NCBI RefSeq assembly: GCF_014170305.1
Contig: NZ_LZZT01000059.1
Span: 52,298 to 116,297, forward strand
DNA length: 64,000 bases
Origin: Achromobacter sp. UMC71
GTDB taxonomy: Bacteria; Pseudomonadota; Gammaproteobacteria; Burkholderiales; Burkholderiaceae_B
Direction: 5' to 3'
The notes below the pieces were generated by a model that worked only from the letters and a program-made list of their open reading frames with translations, was not told the origin of the DNA and searched no databases. A program made the position numbers and the translations under genes. Positions 25,950 through 34,677 of the stretch are shown here, piece after piece (positions within the stretch are counted from its first letter, which is position 1; each line of letters opens with the position of its first letter).

Positions 25950-26972
25950 CTAACCGGCCGGCGGCCGGGTCGAATCGCGCACCACGATCTCGTACCCTAG
26001 CGTCCGCACCCGCGCCTGCGGTTCGCGCGAGGCCAACTGTTCCACCGCCGCATACGCCATGTCGCGGATCGGCTGGCGCAGGGTCGTGAGCTTGGGCCAG
26101 GTCTGGCGCGACAGCGGCGTATCGTCGTACCCCGCCACCGACAGTTCGGCTGGCACCTTGATGCCGCGCGCATGCGCCACGTATAGCACGCCGGCCGCCA
26201 TGTCGTCGTTGGCCGCGAAGATTGCGCTGGGGCGGTCCGGGCGGTCGAGCAGGCTCTGCCCGCAACGCACGCCGGAATCGAAGGAATGCAGGCCCTGCTC
26301 CACCAGGCCGGCGTCGTACGCGACGCCTTGTTCGGCCAGCGCGTCGCGATAGCCCTGCAGGCGCCCGCCAACGGCGCCATGGTCGGGGTGTCCGGCCACG
26401 AAGCCGATGCGCCGGTGGCCCAGGTCGAGCAGGTAGCGGGTCATGTCGCGCGCAGCCGAGCGGTCGTCGGTGCTGACCTCCAGGCCCCTGACGCTGGGAG
26501 AGCTGGGCGCCAGCCGCACAAAGGGCACGTCGCCCTGGTCCAGCGCATCGATCAGGCTGCGCACGTCCGACAGCGGCGGCGTCAGCACCAGCCCGGCGCA
26601 GGCATGCTGGCGCGCCGACTGTTCGATCTGGGCGGCCAGGTCGGGCGCGCGGTAATCGCAGGGATGCAGCAGCAGGCTATAGAAATAGCGCTTGCAGGCG
26701 TCGAGCGCGCCCTGCTGGACGTTGATCAGGTAGTTGTCGCTGGGGTTGTCGTAGACCAGCATGATCAGGTCCGAGCGCTTGCTGGCCAGGCGACGGGCCG
26801 AGGGATTGGGCTGGTACTTGAGCAGCGCGATCGCCGCCATGACCTTGGCGCGCGTCTTCTCGCTGGTGTTGGGCTCGTTGTTCAACACGCGCGAGACAGT
26901 CTTGATGGACACGCCCGCCTCGGCCGCCACGTCGTCAACGGTGACGGAGCCCTTTTCCTTGCCGTTCGTCAT
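25950..26972 (-). CDS. LacI-family transcriptional regulator of the sugar operon
   Basis: A 340-residue repressor. The helix-turn-helix VTVDDVAAEAGVSIKTVSRV (about residues 11-30) and hinge NPSARRLASKRS are classical, and the rest is a sugar-binding periplasmic-type domain (LGHRRIGFVAGHPDHGAVGGR; AIFAANDDMAAGVL). The ATG at 26972 has AGGGCGGAC upstream; an ATG eight codons earlier is less likely. It converges with the dehydrogenase gene across only 11 bases. The 20-bp palindrome in front of the porin gene (18667-18686) is the probable target, and a pentose or its derivative the probable inducer (inference). Confidence 0.92.
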   Translation of the reverse strand: MTNGKEKGSVTVDDVAAEAGVSIKTVSRVLNNEPNTSEKTRAKVMAAIALLKYQPNPSARRLASKRSDLIMLVYDNPSDNYLINVQQGALDACKRYFYSLLLHPCDYRAPDLAAQIEQSARQHACAGLVLTPPLSDVRSLIDALDQGDVPFVRLAPSSPSVRGLEVSTDDRSAARDMTRYLLDLGHRRIGFVAGHPDHGAVGGRLQGYRDALAEQGVAYDAGLVEQGLHSFDSGVRCGQSLLDRPDRPSAIFAANDDMAAGVLYVAHARGIKVPAELSVAGYDDTPLSRQTWPKLTTLRQPIRDMAYAAVEQLASREPQARVRTLGYEIVVRDSTRPPAG

Positions 26973-27018
26973 GTCCGCCCTGGGGCCTGTCAACACTGAA
27001 AGCAGCTTCGCGCAGGCC

Positions 27019-27393
27019 TTAGCGGCCTGCGGCCTTGGCGCTCAGGCCATTGGCCACGCCCATGTCGGTCTTGGGCACGTCGCGGACCAGCACGCGCACG
27101 TCTTCGCCGGAAATACCGATGCTGGCGCACACGGCCTGGTTAAGCGCCGCGATCAGAGCCGATTTCTTCGCCTCGTCGCGGCCTTCAATCAGGGCCGCAT
27201 CGACACGCGCCATGGCCTTGCCGATTTCACCCGCCACGATCACGTTGTCGGCCGGGATTTCCTGCAGCACGATGCGCACGCTGGCCAGCGGCGCGGCAAT
27301 GCTTTCCACGACCGCCTGCGAGGCGGCTTTCAGCAGCGCGGCCTTCTGGGCGGCCGTGTGGCCCTGCATGATCTGGACATTCAAAATAGGCAT
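27019..27393 (-). CDS. Tautomerase-superfamily protein with two 4-oxalocrotonate-tautomerase units
   Basis: A 124-residue protein. The start at 27393 gives MPILNVQIMQG, so that after Met removal Pro1, the catalytic base of the superfamily, is N-terminal. A longer frame starting at 27423 would bury the proline. Two 4-OT-like repeats are visible: residues 2-60, and 70-124 starting VDAALIEGRDEAKKSALIAAL, like the fused members such as CaaD- or MSAD-type enzymes. The second unit has no Pro at its start. The substrate is not known. It lies alone between the LacI gene and the ABC cluster, all on the minus strand. Confidence 0.85.
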   Translation of the reverse strand: MPILNVQIMQGHTAAQKAALLKAASQAVVESIAAPLASVRIVLQEIPADNVIVAGEIGKAMARVDAALIEGRDEAKKSALIAALNQAVCASIGISGEDVRVLVRDVPKTDMGVANGLSAKAAGR

Positions 27394-27512
27394 GACGGGT
27401 TCCGATATTCCGACTAGAGGCATCCCGGCAAGGATAGCCGGCCAGCCATCATATCCGGACTGGCCCCGCGCGCAAGTCCGGCCGCGCGGGGGCGGGCGCC
27501 GTCACGCCGGGG

Positions 27513-28862
27513 TCATGCCGCCTCGCCGCGCTTGGCGGGCTGGGGCTGGCCTTCCAGGGGCCGGCCGTCCGGTTCAGGCGCCAGGGCGGTGGCTTCGGCT
27601 GCCACCGCGGCAGCGGCCGCCGCGGCATCGGCCGCCGCGGCATCGGCCGCCGCAGCATCGGCCGCCGCAGCATCGGCTGCCGATTCGGTCAGCACCGGCG
27701 TCACCAGCTCGACCACCTTCTTGCGCGACAGCATGCCCAGGAACTCGTCGTTCTCGCCCGTCACCGCCACCGGCTGGTCGCTGTGCACCAGTTGCGCCAG
27801 CACTTCGCCCAGCCCGGCCGTGGCCGGTACCGACGCCAGGTCCTCGACAAAGCGCGACACGTCGCGCCCGCCTTCCCGCACGGCCTGTTCGGCCGCCACC
27901 AGCGTCAGCACACCGGCCAGGCGCTTGCCGTCCAGCACCGGCGCGTACTCGTAGTTCAGCGCGCGCATGCGGTCCACGGAATGCGCGGGGCGCGAACGCA
28001 TGGTCAGCGTCAGGCGCGCCGGGTTCACCGCGTGGGTCGCGTTCAGCACCTTGGTGCGGTTCACGTCCTGCAGGAACGATTGCACATAATCGTTGGCCGG
28101 GTTCAGCAGGATGTCTTCGGGCGTGCCTTCCTGCACCAGTTCGCCGTCCTTCAAGATGGCGATGCGGTTACCCAGGCGCAAGGCTTCGTCCAGATCGTGG
28201 GTGATGAAGACAATGGTCTTGTTCAGCTTGGACTGCAGCTGCAGCAGCTGATCCTGCATTTCGCGGCGGATCAAGGGGTCCAGCGCCGAGAACGCTTCGT
28301 CCATCAGCAGGATTTCGGCATCGGTGGCCAAGGCCCGCGCCAGGCCCACCCGCTGCTGCATGCCGCCGGACAATTGATGCGGATACTGCTGCTCGAAACC
28401 CGACAGGCCCACCTGGTCCAGCCATTCCCGCGCACGCTTTTCGCGTTCGGCGCGGCCCACGCCCTGCACGGTCAGGCCGTAGGCGGCGTTGTCCAGCACC
28501 GTGCGGTGCGGGAACAGGCCGAAGCGCTGGAACACCATGCTCATCTTTTTCTGGCGGAAGGTTTCCAGGTCGCGCTTGTTCAGGCTGACCACGTCCACGC
28601 CATCGACCAGGATGTGGCCCGCGCTGGGTTCGATCAGGCGATTGAAGTGGCGGATCAGCGTCGACTTGCCGGAGCCCGACAGGCCCATGATGACGTAGAT
28701 GCTGCCCTCTTCGATCGACAGGCTGATGTCGCGCAGACCCAGCGTGTGGCCGCTTTCGGCCAGCAGCGCTTCCTTGGTCATGCCCTCCTGCGCGGCCTTC
28801 AGCCACTTCTTGGGATGCGGCCCGAAAATCTTGTAGATGTTCTTGACTTCAATCTTGCTCAT
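27513..28862 (-). CDS. proV: Glycine betaine/proline-type ABC importer ATPase with Ala-rich tail
   Basis: A 449-residue ATPase of the osmoprotectant importer family (QAT). Walker A GLSGSGKST is at residues 60-68, the signature is LSGGMQQRVGLARAL, and Walker B is ILLMDEAFSALDPL. The C-terminal third holds CBS-type regulatory sequence (SVDRMRALNYEYAPVLDGKRLAGVL), which senses ionic strength in OpuA. After it comes a tail rich in Ala and Asp (about residues 393-425) encoded partly by a 15-bp tandem repeat. ATGA overlap with the permease gene shows co-translation. The betaine/proline substrate is inferred from family. Confidence 0.92.
   Translation of the reverse strand: MSKIEVKNIYKIFGPHPKKWLKAAQEGMTKEALLAESGHTLGLRDISLSIEEGSIYVIMGLSGSGKSTLIRHFNRLIEPSAGHILVDGVDVVSLNKRDLETFRQKKMSMVFQRFGLFPHRTVLDNAAYGLTVQGVGRAEREKRAREWLDQVGLSGFEQQYPHQLSGGMQQRVGLARALATDAEILLMDEAFSALDPLIRREMQDQLLQLQSKLNKTIVFITHDLDEALRLGNRIAILKDGELVQEGTPEDILLNPANDYVQSFLQDVNRTKVLNATHAVNPARLTLTMRSRPAHSVDRMRALNYEYAPVLDGKRLAGVLTLVAAEQAVREGGRDVSRFVEDLASVPATAGLGEVLAQLVHSDQPVAVTGENDEFLGMLSRKKVVELVTPVLTESAADAAAADAAAADAAAADAAAAAAAVAAEATALAPEPDGRPLEGQPQPAKRGEAA
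27616..27675. repeat. 15-bp tandem repeat (4 units) inside proV
   Basis: Four head-to-tail copies of GCCGCCGCGGCATCG; the last two copies carry a single G-to-A change. On the coding (minus) strand they encode repeated ADAAA units in the C-terminal tail. Fifteen is a multiple of three, so gain or loss of copies would change tail length without breaking the frame. Confidence 0.93.
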
Positions 28863-29716
28863 CGCTGGCCTCCCATGCGCATGCGCTGTCCATACGATTG
28901 CGTGATCCGGTCGAACAGCACGGCCAACACCACGATGCCCAGTCCGGCCAGCAGGCCGCGGCCCACCTCCAGACGGTTGATACCCAGCAATACTTCATAG
29001 CCCAGGCCACGCGCGCCGATCATGGACGCGATCACCACCATCGACAGCGCCATCATCGTGGTCTGGTTGATGCCCGCCATGATGTTGGGCAGGGCCAGCG
29101 GCAACTGCACGCCGAACAATTGCTGTCGCGGATTGGCGCCGAAGGCGCGCGAGGCTTCCAGCACTTCGCGGTCAACCAGGCGGATGCCCAGGTCGGTCAG
29201 GCGGATCAGCGGCGGCACGGCGTAGATCACGGTGGCGATGATGGCGGGGATCTTGCCCAGCCCGAACAGCATCACGACCGGAATCAGGTACACGAAACTG
29301 GGCATGGTCTGCATCACGTCCAGCACCGGCAGCATGACCGACCGCAACCAGTTCACGCGCGCCATCAGCACGCCCAGCGGGATGCCGATCACGACAGACA
29401 GCCCGGCCGCCATGATCATCAGCGCCAGCGTCTGCATGCCGGCGTCCCACAGGCCCAACACGCCGATCACGCACAGCAGCGCGCCCATGCCCAGGCTCAG
29501 GCCGATACGGCGGCTGACCAGCCAGGCAATGACGATCGTCACGCCCACGACCGCCCACCAGGGCGAACTGCGCAGCAACTGCTCCAGCCAGACCAGCGCG
29601 TGTAGCACGGGCTGCGACAGCGTTTCCAGCGTGTCGGCGTAATTGGTGACCAGGTGATCGACGAAACCGTCGATGGCTCCCCGCACTTGGCGGGCAGGAA
29701 TAATTTCAGGAAACAT
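28859..29716 (-). CDS. proW: Glycine betaine/proline-type ABC importer permease
   Basis: A 285-residue inner-membrane permease. The EAA-type loop region around LRLTDLGIRLVDREVLEASRAFG (near residues 175-198 of the cytosolic loop) contacts the ATPase, and QLFGVQLPLALPNIMAGINQTTMMALSMVV is the ProW hallmark. Six or seven membrane segments are expected. The stop overlaps the proV start by 4 bases. It lies downstream of proX with about 210 bases between, which hold a perfect 15-bp hairpin. Confidence 0.92.
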   Translation of the reverse strand: MFPEIIPARQVRGAIDGFVDHLVTNYADTLETLSQPVLHALVWLEQLLRSSPWWAVVGVTIVIAWLVSRRIGLSLGMGALLCVIGVLGLWDAGMQTLALMIMAAGLSVVIGIPLGVLMARVNWLRSVMLPVLDVMQTMPSFVYLIPVVMLFGLGKIPAIIATVIYAVPPLIRLTDLGIRLVDREVLEASRAFGANPRQQLFGVQLPLALPNIMAGINQTTMMALSMVVIASMIGARGLGYEVLLGINRLEVGRGLLAGLGIVVLAVLFDRITQSYGQRMRMGGQR

Positions 29717-29823
29717 GCTTTCGACTCCATTTCAGCGCGTACGCCGCAAGGGCGCGCCGCTGGCGCAGGAGAAAATGCTCCTGCGCATTGCCCGCAAATG
29801 CGGGCCCTATGCCGGCCGAAGGG

Positions 29824-29858
29824 CTTTTTCCCCTTGGGGGCATCCCAAGGGGAAAAAG
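29824..29858. terminator. Perfect bidirectional hairpin between proX and proW
   Basis: CTTTTTCCCCTTGGG (29824-29838) pairs perfectly with CCCAAGGGGAAAAAG (29844-29858) around a 5-base loop. On the minus strand it has the form of a rho-independent terminator with its U-run inside the stem. It lies between proX and proW, where it can cut transcription after proX or protect the proX message from 3' decay, giving more binding protein than permease. Confidence 0.8.
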
Positions 29859-29926
29859 TCCAACTGGCGGCGCGCCCGGGCGGAGGATGCCCGGGCGGCT
29901 GCGCCGCCGAGGATGGCGGCGGGCGG

Positions 29927-30928
29927 TTACAGCGCGCTTTGCACGCGTCCGGCGACGTCAGCCGGAACCCACTTGGTCCAGACGTCGGGCTTGGTCTTCA
30001 GGAACCACTTGGCAATGGCGGCGGCGTCGTCGCCGGACTCTTCCATGTGGGCCAGGGTTTCGTTCATCACGGGCAGCGGCACCGAGACCTTGGACAAGAA
30101 CTCGGTCAGCACCGGCGCTTCCTGCGAGAACTTGGTGTTCACGGCCGTGAAGACGGGATTGTCGGGATAGGCGCTGGCCTCGGGCTTGGCGCACTTGGGC
30201 GACGTCAGGCACTTGTGCTTTTCGGCGTCATAGGGCGGCAGCTCGAGCTTGACCAGGTCCATGGCGCCCACCAGCGGCGTGGGCGACCAGTAATAGAACA
30301 CCACGTTCTGCTTGCGCTTGTAGGCCGACATCAGCGCCGCCTTCTGGGCCGCGCCCGTGCCGGGCGAGTACAGCGTGAAGGTGTCGTCCAGCTTCAGCGC
30401 ATGGAACAGGTTGGTGCTGGCGACTTCGCAGCCCCAGCCCGCCGGGCAGCCGTAGAAGCGGCCCTTGCCGGGTTCCTCGGGATCCTTGAACTTGTCCTTG
30501 AACTTCGGCAGGTCGGCCGCGGACTTCAGTTCGGGCAGGCGCTCGGCCGTGTAGCGGGGGATGTACCAAGCCTCGCCGCCCATGTAGAGGTCGCCGATCC
30601 GCTTGACGCGGCCGGTCTTTTCAGCGCGCTCCCAGGGGTCGGCCACGCTGTTCAGCCAGATCTCGGTATTGATATCCAGGTCGCCGCGCTCGAGCGCGGC
30701 CAGGGCGGGCAGGGTTTCGGTGGGCAGGGTTTCGGTTTTGCAGCCGTAGCCCTTTTCCATGATGAAACGTTCAACATCGACCAGGACCAGGTTGGATTCC
30801 CAGTTCATGGCGCCGAAATTGACCGGACGCTTGAGTTCGCATTGCGGGGCATCGGCGGCTTGGGCCGACCCAGCAAAGGCAAACAAGACGGCCGCGGCGG
30901 CCAGGGTCTTGACGGGGATGAAACGCAT
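29927..30928 (-). CDS. proX: Glycine betaine/proline-type ABC importer binding protein
   Basis: A 333-residue periplasmic receptor with a signal peptide (cleavage SAQA-A, residue 24). The mature part opens CELKRPVNFGAMNWESN and includes GWGCEVASTNLFHALKLDD and VVFYYWSPTPLVGAMDL, typical of the OpuAC/ProX domain, where aromatic residues form the cage for quaternary amines. It is the first gene of the proX-proW-proV set on the minus strand. A minor point: Cys pairs (CP-AGWGC, KCLTSPKC) may form disulfides. The ATG has GAGGCAAAAAGCC upstream. Confidence 0.92.
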   Translation of the reverse strand: MRFIPVKTLAAAAVLFAFAGSAQAADAPQCELKRPVNFGAMNWESNLVLVDVERFIMEKGYGCKTETLPTETLPALAALERGDLDINTEIWLNSVADPWERAEKTGRVKRIGDLYMGGEAWYIPRYTAERLPELKSAADLPKFKDKFKDPEEPGKGRFYGCPAGWGCEVASTNLFHALKLDDTFTLYSPGTGAAQKAALMSAYKRKQNVVFYYWSPTPLVGAMDLVKLELPPYDAEKHKCLTSPKCAKPEASAYPDNPVFTAVNTKFSQEAPVLTEFLSKVSVPLPVMNETLAHMEESGDDAAAIAKWFLKTKPDVWTKWVPADVAGRVQSAL

Positions 30929-31453
30929 TGGCTTTTTGCCTCCATAGGTTCAGGGACACGACGGCGCGAAACCGGCCGTGCCATGGAGCTAAGGGGGTGT
31001 GCGGAAGACGGGCAGAACCGCCAATACAGACCGACACTAGCAACAAGAGGATCCGCAGGGTGCGGAGTCTTGCAAGACAGGGGCCTCAAAAACGGAGTTT
31101 TCGAGCACCCACAGAAAGTGAGCAAACTGAACGAAGAAGGCAGCATCTTAAACGAAATTGATGCATCACCCAACCCCAGGCCAGAATAAAACAGATACAT
31201 TCAGGCCAAAAACCGTCCGGGACAACCCGGATACCCAAGAGGCGATTCCGCGTTTTTCCCTAGGAAATCGTCCTACAAAAACAAAGAAACATTAAGTTAA
31301 TATTTTGTTCGTATAAATACATTTGAAGGCAAAAATCGGGCCCAAATCAGGTCTGAAAACTGCTTGATTCAGCCTACGCTCAGGAAAAAAACACCCCTGG
31401 CAGGATCGAATCGGCATACAGACAAGACCGATTCAAGCCCTGCCGCCCGGCGC
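30929..31453. other. Gene-free stretch upstream of proX and downstream of cfa
   Basis: About 525 bases without a credible gene. The half near 31250-31340 is AT-rich compared with the rest of the window. Small structures are visible: hairpin TCCGCAGGGTGCGGA (31052-31066) followed at once by the palindrome GTCTTGCAAGAC (31067-31078). The stretch should hold the proX promoter, probably under osmotic control as in other proU systems, and a long 5' leader. Confidence 0.6.
31145..31173 (-). promoter_or_regulatory. Candidate proX promoter
   Basis: On the minus strand TTGGGT (31173-31168) and TAAGAT (31150-31145) are spaced by 17 bases. Both match the sigma-70 consensus only partly (3 and 4 of 6), so this is one possible start site about 215 bases before proX. 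Confidence 0.3.
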
Positions 31454-32728
31454 TCAGTTCCCCCGCCCGCCCTCGTTCCGATACATGTAATCGCGCCGCC
31501 AGGGATAGGCCAGGTCAGGCGGGTTATCCAGTTCATCCGCGCGCCCGCCCGCGGGCGGCTGGCCCAATATCTGGTGCAACGCAATCCATCCGTGCTCGAA
31601 CGCCATGGCGCAGCCCGCCAGGTACAGCCGGTAGGCGCGCAGCGAACGCGCGCCCTGCTCACCGCTGAGAATCTGCGCGGCTTCGGGCAGGCGGGCCTCC
31701 AGCGCGTCGCTCCAGGCCCATAGCGTGCGGGCGTAGTGGGGCCGCAGGTTTTCCACATCCACTTCTTCCAGGCCGCCGTTGGTCATGGCTTCCATGACCA
31801 CGCTGATGTGCGTCAGCTCGCCGCCCGGGAAGATGTACTTTTCGATGAACTCGCCCATGCCGTTGCCCAGCTCGGCGTTGTAGACCCCAGCGGCGGTAAT
31901 GCCGTGGTTCATGATCAGTCCGCCCGGCTTGAGCAGGCGGCGCAGCTTGGCGAAATAGCTTTCCAGCTGGGCCCGGCCCACGTGCTCGAACATGCCCACC
32001 GACGCGATCTTGTCGTACGGGGCAGCCTCGTCCAGCTTGCGGTAGTCCAGCAGCTCCATCCGCACGCGGCCCGCCAGGCCTTTTTCCTGGATCAGGCGGC
32101 TCACATGCGCGTGCTGGTTGCGCGACAGCGTGATGCCCGTGGCATCGACGCCGTAGTTTTCGGCGGCCCACAGCAGCAGCCCGCCCCAGCCGGCGCCCAC
32201 ATCCAGGAAGCGCTCGCCCGGCTGCAACCGCAGCTTGCGGCAGATGTGGTCCAGCTTGGCTTCCTGCGCCTGCGCCAGATTCAAATCCGGCGTGCGGTAA
32301 TAGGCGCAGGAATAGACGCGCCGCGGATCCAGCCACAGGGCATAGAAATCGTCGGAAAGATCGTAGTGAAACTCGATCTGGCGGGCGTCGCGTTCGACTG
32401 AGTGGCGCCACACCGACATCACCTTGCGCACCAGCTCGGTCAGCCAGCCGCCGCGCGCCGCATCGACCGGCGAGCCCGGCAGCATTGCCGACGCCGCCGC
32501 CATCACGTCGCGCATGGAGCCTTCGATATCGATGCGGCCCTCGACGTAATCCTGCCCCAGCACCCCCACCGCGCCTTCGGCCAGGTGGGCCAGCGCCGTC
32601 TTGTCATGCGTGACAAACCGGACCTTGGGGTCGGGCGGCCCCACCACGGTGCCGTCGGGCAGCACCAGCTGGACAGTGACAGGCAGGGCCTGGAGCTTGC
32701 GTTCCACAACAGACAACAAAGGACTCAC
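31454..32728 (-). CDS. cfa: Cyclopropane-fatty-acyl-phospholipid synthase
   Basis: Transfers a methylene group from S-adenosylmethionine to unsaturated fatty acids of membrane phospholipids. The 424-residue protein has an N-terminal lipid-binding region, then FHYDLSDDFYALWLDPRRVYSCAYY (shortened here in sense: the FYALWLD and YSCAYY blocks are Cfa hallmarks), the SAM motif LDVGAGWGGL near residue 172, and GITLSRNQ. The later SVGMFEHVG motif contains the conserved Glu/His of the active site. It is transcribed alone, divergent from the Bcr/CflA gene. Cfa genes are often stress- or stationary-phase-induced; no sigma-factor site was identified. Confidence 0.93.
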   Translation of the reverse strand: MSPLLSVVERKLQALPVTVQLVLPDGTVVGPPDPKVRFVTHDKTALAHLAEGAVGVLGQDYVEGRIDIEGSMRDVMAAASAMLPGSPVDAARGGWLTELVRKVMSVWRHSVERDARQIEFHYDLSDDFYALWLDPRRVYSCAYYRTPDLNLAQAQEAKLDHICRKLRLQPGERFLDVGAGWGGLLLWAAENYGVDATGITLSRNQHAHVSRLIQEKGLAGRVRMELLDYRKLDEAAPYDKIASVGMFEHVGRAQLESYFAKLRRLLKPGGLIMNHGITAAGVYNAELGNGMGEFIEKYIFPGGELTHISVVMEAMTNGGLEEVDVENLRPHYARTLWAWSDALEARLPEAAQILSGEQGARSLRAYRLYLAGCAMAFEHGWIALHQILGQPPAGGRADELDNPPDLAYPWRRDYMYRNEGGRGN

Positions 32729-32899
32729 AGCGTCTCCTCTGAAATACGTACGGACACGACAGACTGTATCGGAAATCTATTGCAATTTGCGTGTAAGGTG
32801 CTCCGTGATACAGTCTTCGGCTTGGTGCAAAACGTGCAATAAAGCGCAGCGCGCCCTGTCCCTCGCGCCGAGTTCCCCGCGCGACCCTTCGCGATCCTC

Positions 32900-34099
32900 A
32901 TGCCCCCAACACTCTCTACCCGCGGCTCCCTGCCGGGCTGGCTCATTCTCATGGGCGCCCTGACGGCGATCGGCCCGTTCGCCATCGACATGTACCTGCC
33001 CGCGTTCCCCACGATCGCGGCGAACCTGGGCGTGCCGCGCGGTGACGTTGAACGCACGTTGGCCGCGTACCTGATCGGCCTGGCGCTGGCGCAGGTGTTC
33101 TACGGTCCCATGGCCGACCGCTACGGCCGCAAACCGCCGCTGATGGTCGGCCTGGCGCTGTTCATGATCGCCTCGCTGGGCTGCGCCCTGGCCGGCTCGG
33201 TCGAAGCGCTGACAGGCTGGCGCGTGGTGCAGGCGATGGGCGGCGCGGCCGGCATCGTCATCCCGCGCGCGGTCATCCGCGACCACTACGAAACCCATGA
33301 AGCCGCGCGCGCGATGTCGCTGCTGATGCTGATCATGGGCCTGGCCCCGATCCTCGCGCCGCTGGCCGGCGGGCAACTGCTGGCCATCACCAGCTGGCGC
33401 AGCCTGTTCTGGGTCATGCTGGCCGGCGGCGCCATGCTGATGACCGCCGTCGCCCTGATCATGAAGGAATCGCTGGCGCCCGAACGCGTGGTGCCGCTGC
33501 GCTGGCAGACTATCCTGCAGAACTACCGGGCGCTGTTCGCGCACCGCGGTTTCATGTCGCACAGCCTGGCCGGCGGCTTCGGCCAGGCCGGCATGTTCGC
33601 CTACATCATCGGCTCGCCGCGCGTGTTCATCGAACTCTACGGCGTCGACCCCAAGTACTACGGCCTGCTGTTCGGCACCAACGCGCTGTCGCTCATCATC
33701 TGCTCGCAGATCAGCGCGCGCCTGCTGCGCACCCACACCCCGCGCCAATTGCAGCGCCGCGCCCTGACCACGCTGGCCTGCGCCAGCCTGGCGGCAGTCG
33801 GGCTGACCCTGGCCGGCTGGATGACGCTGCCGCTGCTGATGGCCTGCCTGATCTGCTATATGGGCAGCCAGGGCTTCGTCAATCCCAATTCGGCGGCCCT
33901 GGCGCTGTCCGACCAGGGCAAGCGCCTGGGCGCCGCCTCGGCGCTATTGGGGACGCTTCAGTTGTCCTGCGGCGCCTTGGCCGGTTTCGCCGTCAGCGCC
34001 TGGCAAACCGATAGCGCCCTGCCCCTGACCACGACCCTGGCGACCTGCGCCTGCCTGTCCTGGATCTCCGGCCGCGTGGCGCAATCGCACACGGCTTAG
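32900..34099 (+). CDS. Bcr/CflA-family multidrug efflux MFS transporter
   Basis: A 399-residue, 12-helix drug:proton antiporter in the inner membrane. The N-terminal segment FAIDMYLPAFPTIAANLG is the Bcr/CflA hallmark; ADRYGRKPPLMVGLALF is the loop 2-3 MFS motif, and AMGGAAGIVIPRAVIRDHY is the antiporter motif C-like region in helix 5. It is divergent from cfa, and its start has GCGACCCTTCGCGATCCTC upstream, a weak ribosome-binding site. Substrates in the family include bicyclomycin, chloramphenicol and sulfonamides; this one's range is unknown. Confidence 0.92.
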   Translation: MPPTLSTRGSLPGWLILMGALTAIGPFAIDMYLPAFPTIAANLGVPRGDVERTLAAYLIGLALAQVFYGPMADRYGRKPPLMVGLALFMIASLGCALAGSVEALTGWRVVQAMGGAAGIVIPRAVIRDHYETHEAARAMSLLMLIMGLAPILAPLAGGQLLAITSWRSLFWVMLAGGAMLMTAVALIMKESLAPERVVPLRWQTILQNYRALFAHRGFMSHSLAGGFGQAGMFAYIIGSPRVFIELYGVDPKYYGLLFGTNALSLIICSQISARLLRTHTPRQLQRRALTTLACASLAAVGLTLAGWMTLPLLMACLICYMGSQGFVNPNSAALALSDQGKRLGAASALLGTLQLSCGALAGFAVSAWQTDSALPLTTTLATCACLSWISGRVAQSHTA

Positions 34100-34403
34100 C
34101 CCTATCGCTTGATTCATTTGGCTTTTTCGTATTAGAATCTACGTCTTCACATGAAGTTTCCCGTGCTGGACTACTATGCTTTGTAGTTCAACACTCTGAC
34201 CCCCAAACCGCGCAGGTAATGCAGGCGGATGGCAGGCAGCGGGTATAAGCACTGGGTGGAATTGCAGAACAAGGCATATTCCATCCTCATCCACTAAGAC
34301 TGGGTGGCCGGCAACAATGCTGCTGCATGCAGCGTCAACAGCCCGGCGGCTGAAACCCTGTCTACTCCCCCGGCGATGCGCGCACATATATAAAGGTGCA
34401 TCC
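34100..34403 (+). other. Long leader of the rpmB-rpmG operon
   Basis: The 304-base gap holds the promoter at 34109-34138 and an untranslated leader of about 260 bases before rpmB. No homology to a known riboswitch or small RNA is recognised. Ribosomal protein operons are often regulated in their leaders, so structure here could be functional. Confidence 0.55.
34109..34138 (+). promoter_or_regulatory. Candidate rpmB-rpmG promoter
   Basis: TTGATT (34109-34114) and TAGAAT (34133-34138) with an 18-base spacer match sigma-70 elements at 4 and 5 of 6 positions. Transcription would start near 34145, about 260 bases before the rpmB start. Confidence 0.65.
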
Positions 34404-34640
34404 ATGGCACGCGTATGCCAAGTGACCGGCAAAGGCCCGATGGTGGGCAACAATGTTTCGCACGCGAACAACAAGACCAAGCGCCGCTTCCTGCCGAACC
34501 TGCAATCGCGCCGGTTCTGGGTTGAAAGCGAAAACCGCTGGGTTCGCCTGCGCGTTTCGGCCAAGGCCATCCGCACGATCGACAAGAACGGCATCGAAGC
34601 CGTGCTGGCCGACATGCGTGCCCGCGGCGAACTGGCCTAA
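34404..34640 (+). CDS. rpmB: Ribosomal protein L28
   Basis: A 78-residue component of the large ribosomal subunit. It starts MARVCQVTGKGPMVGNNVSH and ends VLADMRARGELA, the full-length L28 pattern, with the conserved KRRFLPNLQSRRFWVESENR (central 20 residues). Gene order rpmB-rpmG is universal among proteobacteria. Zinc-type Cys pairs are missing except Cys5, so this is the zinc-independent form. Confidence 0.98.
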   Translation: MARVCQVTGKGPMVGNNVSHANNKTKRRFLPNLQSRRFWVESENRWVRLRVSAKAIRTIDKNGIEAVLADMRARGELA

Positions 34641-34677
34641 TCGGCCCCCCGCCAATCTGACATACTAGGAGCACGAC

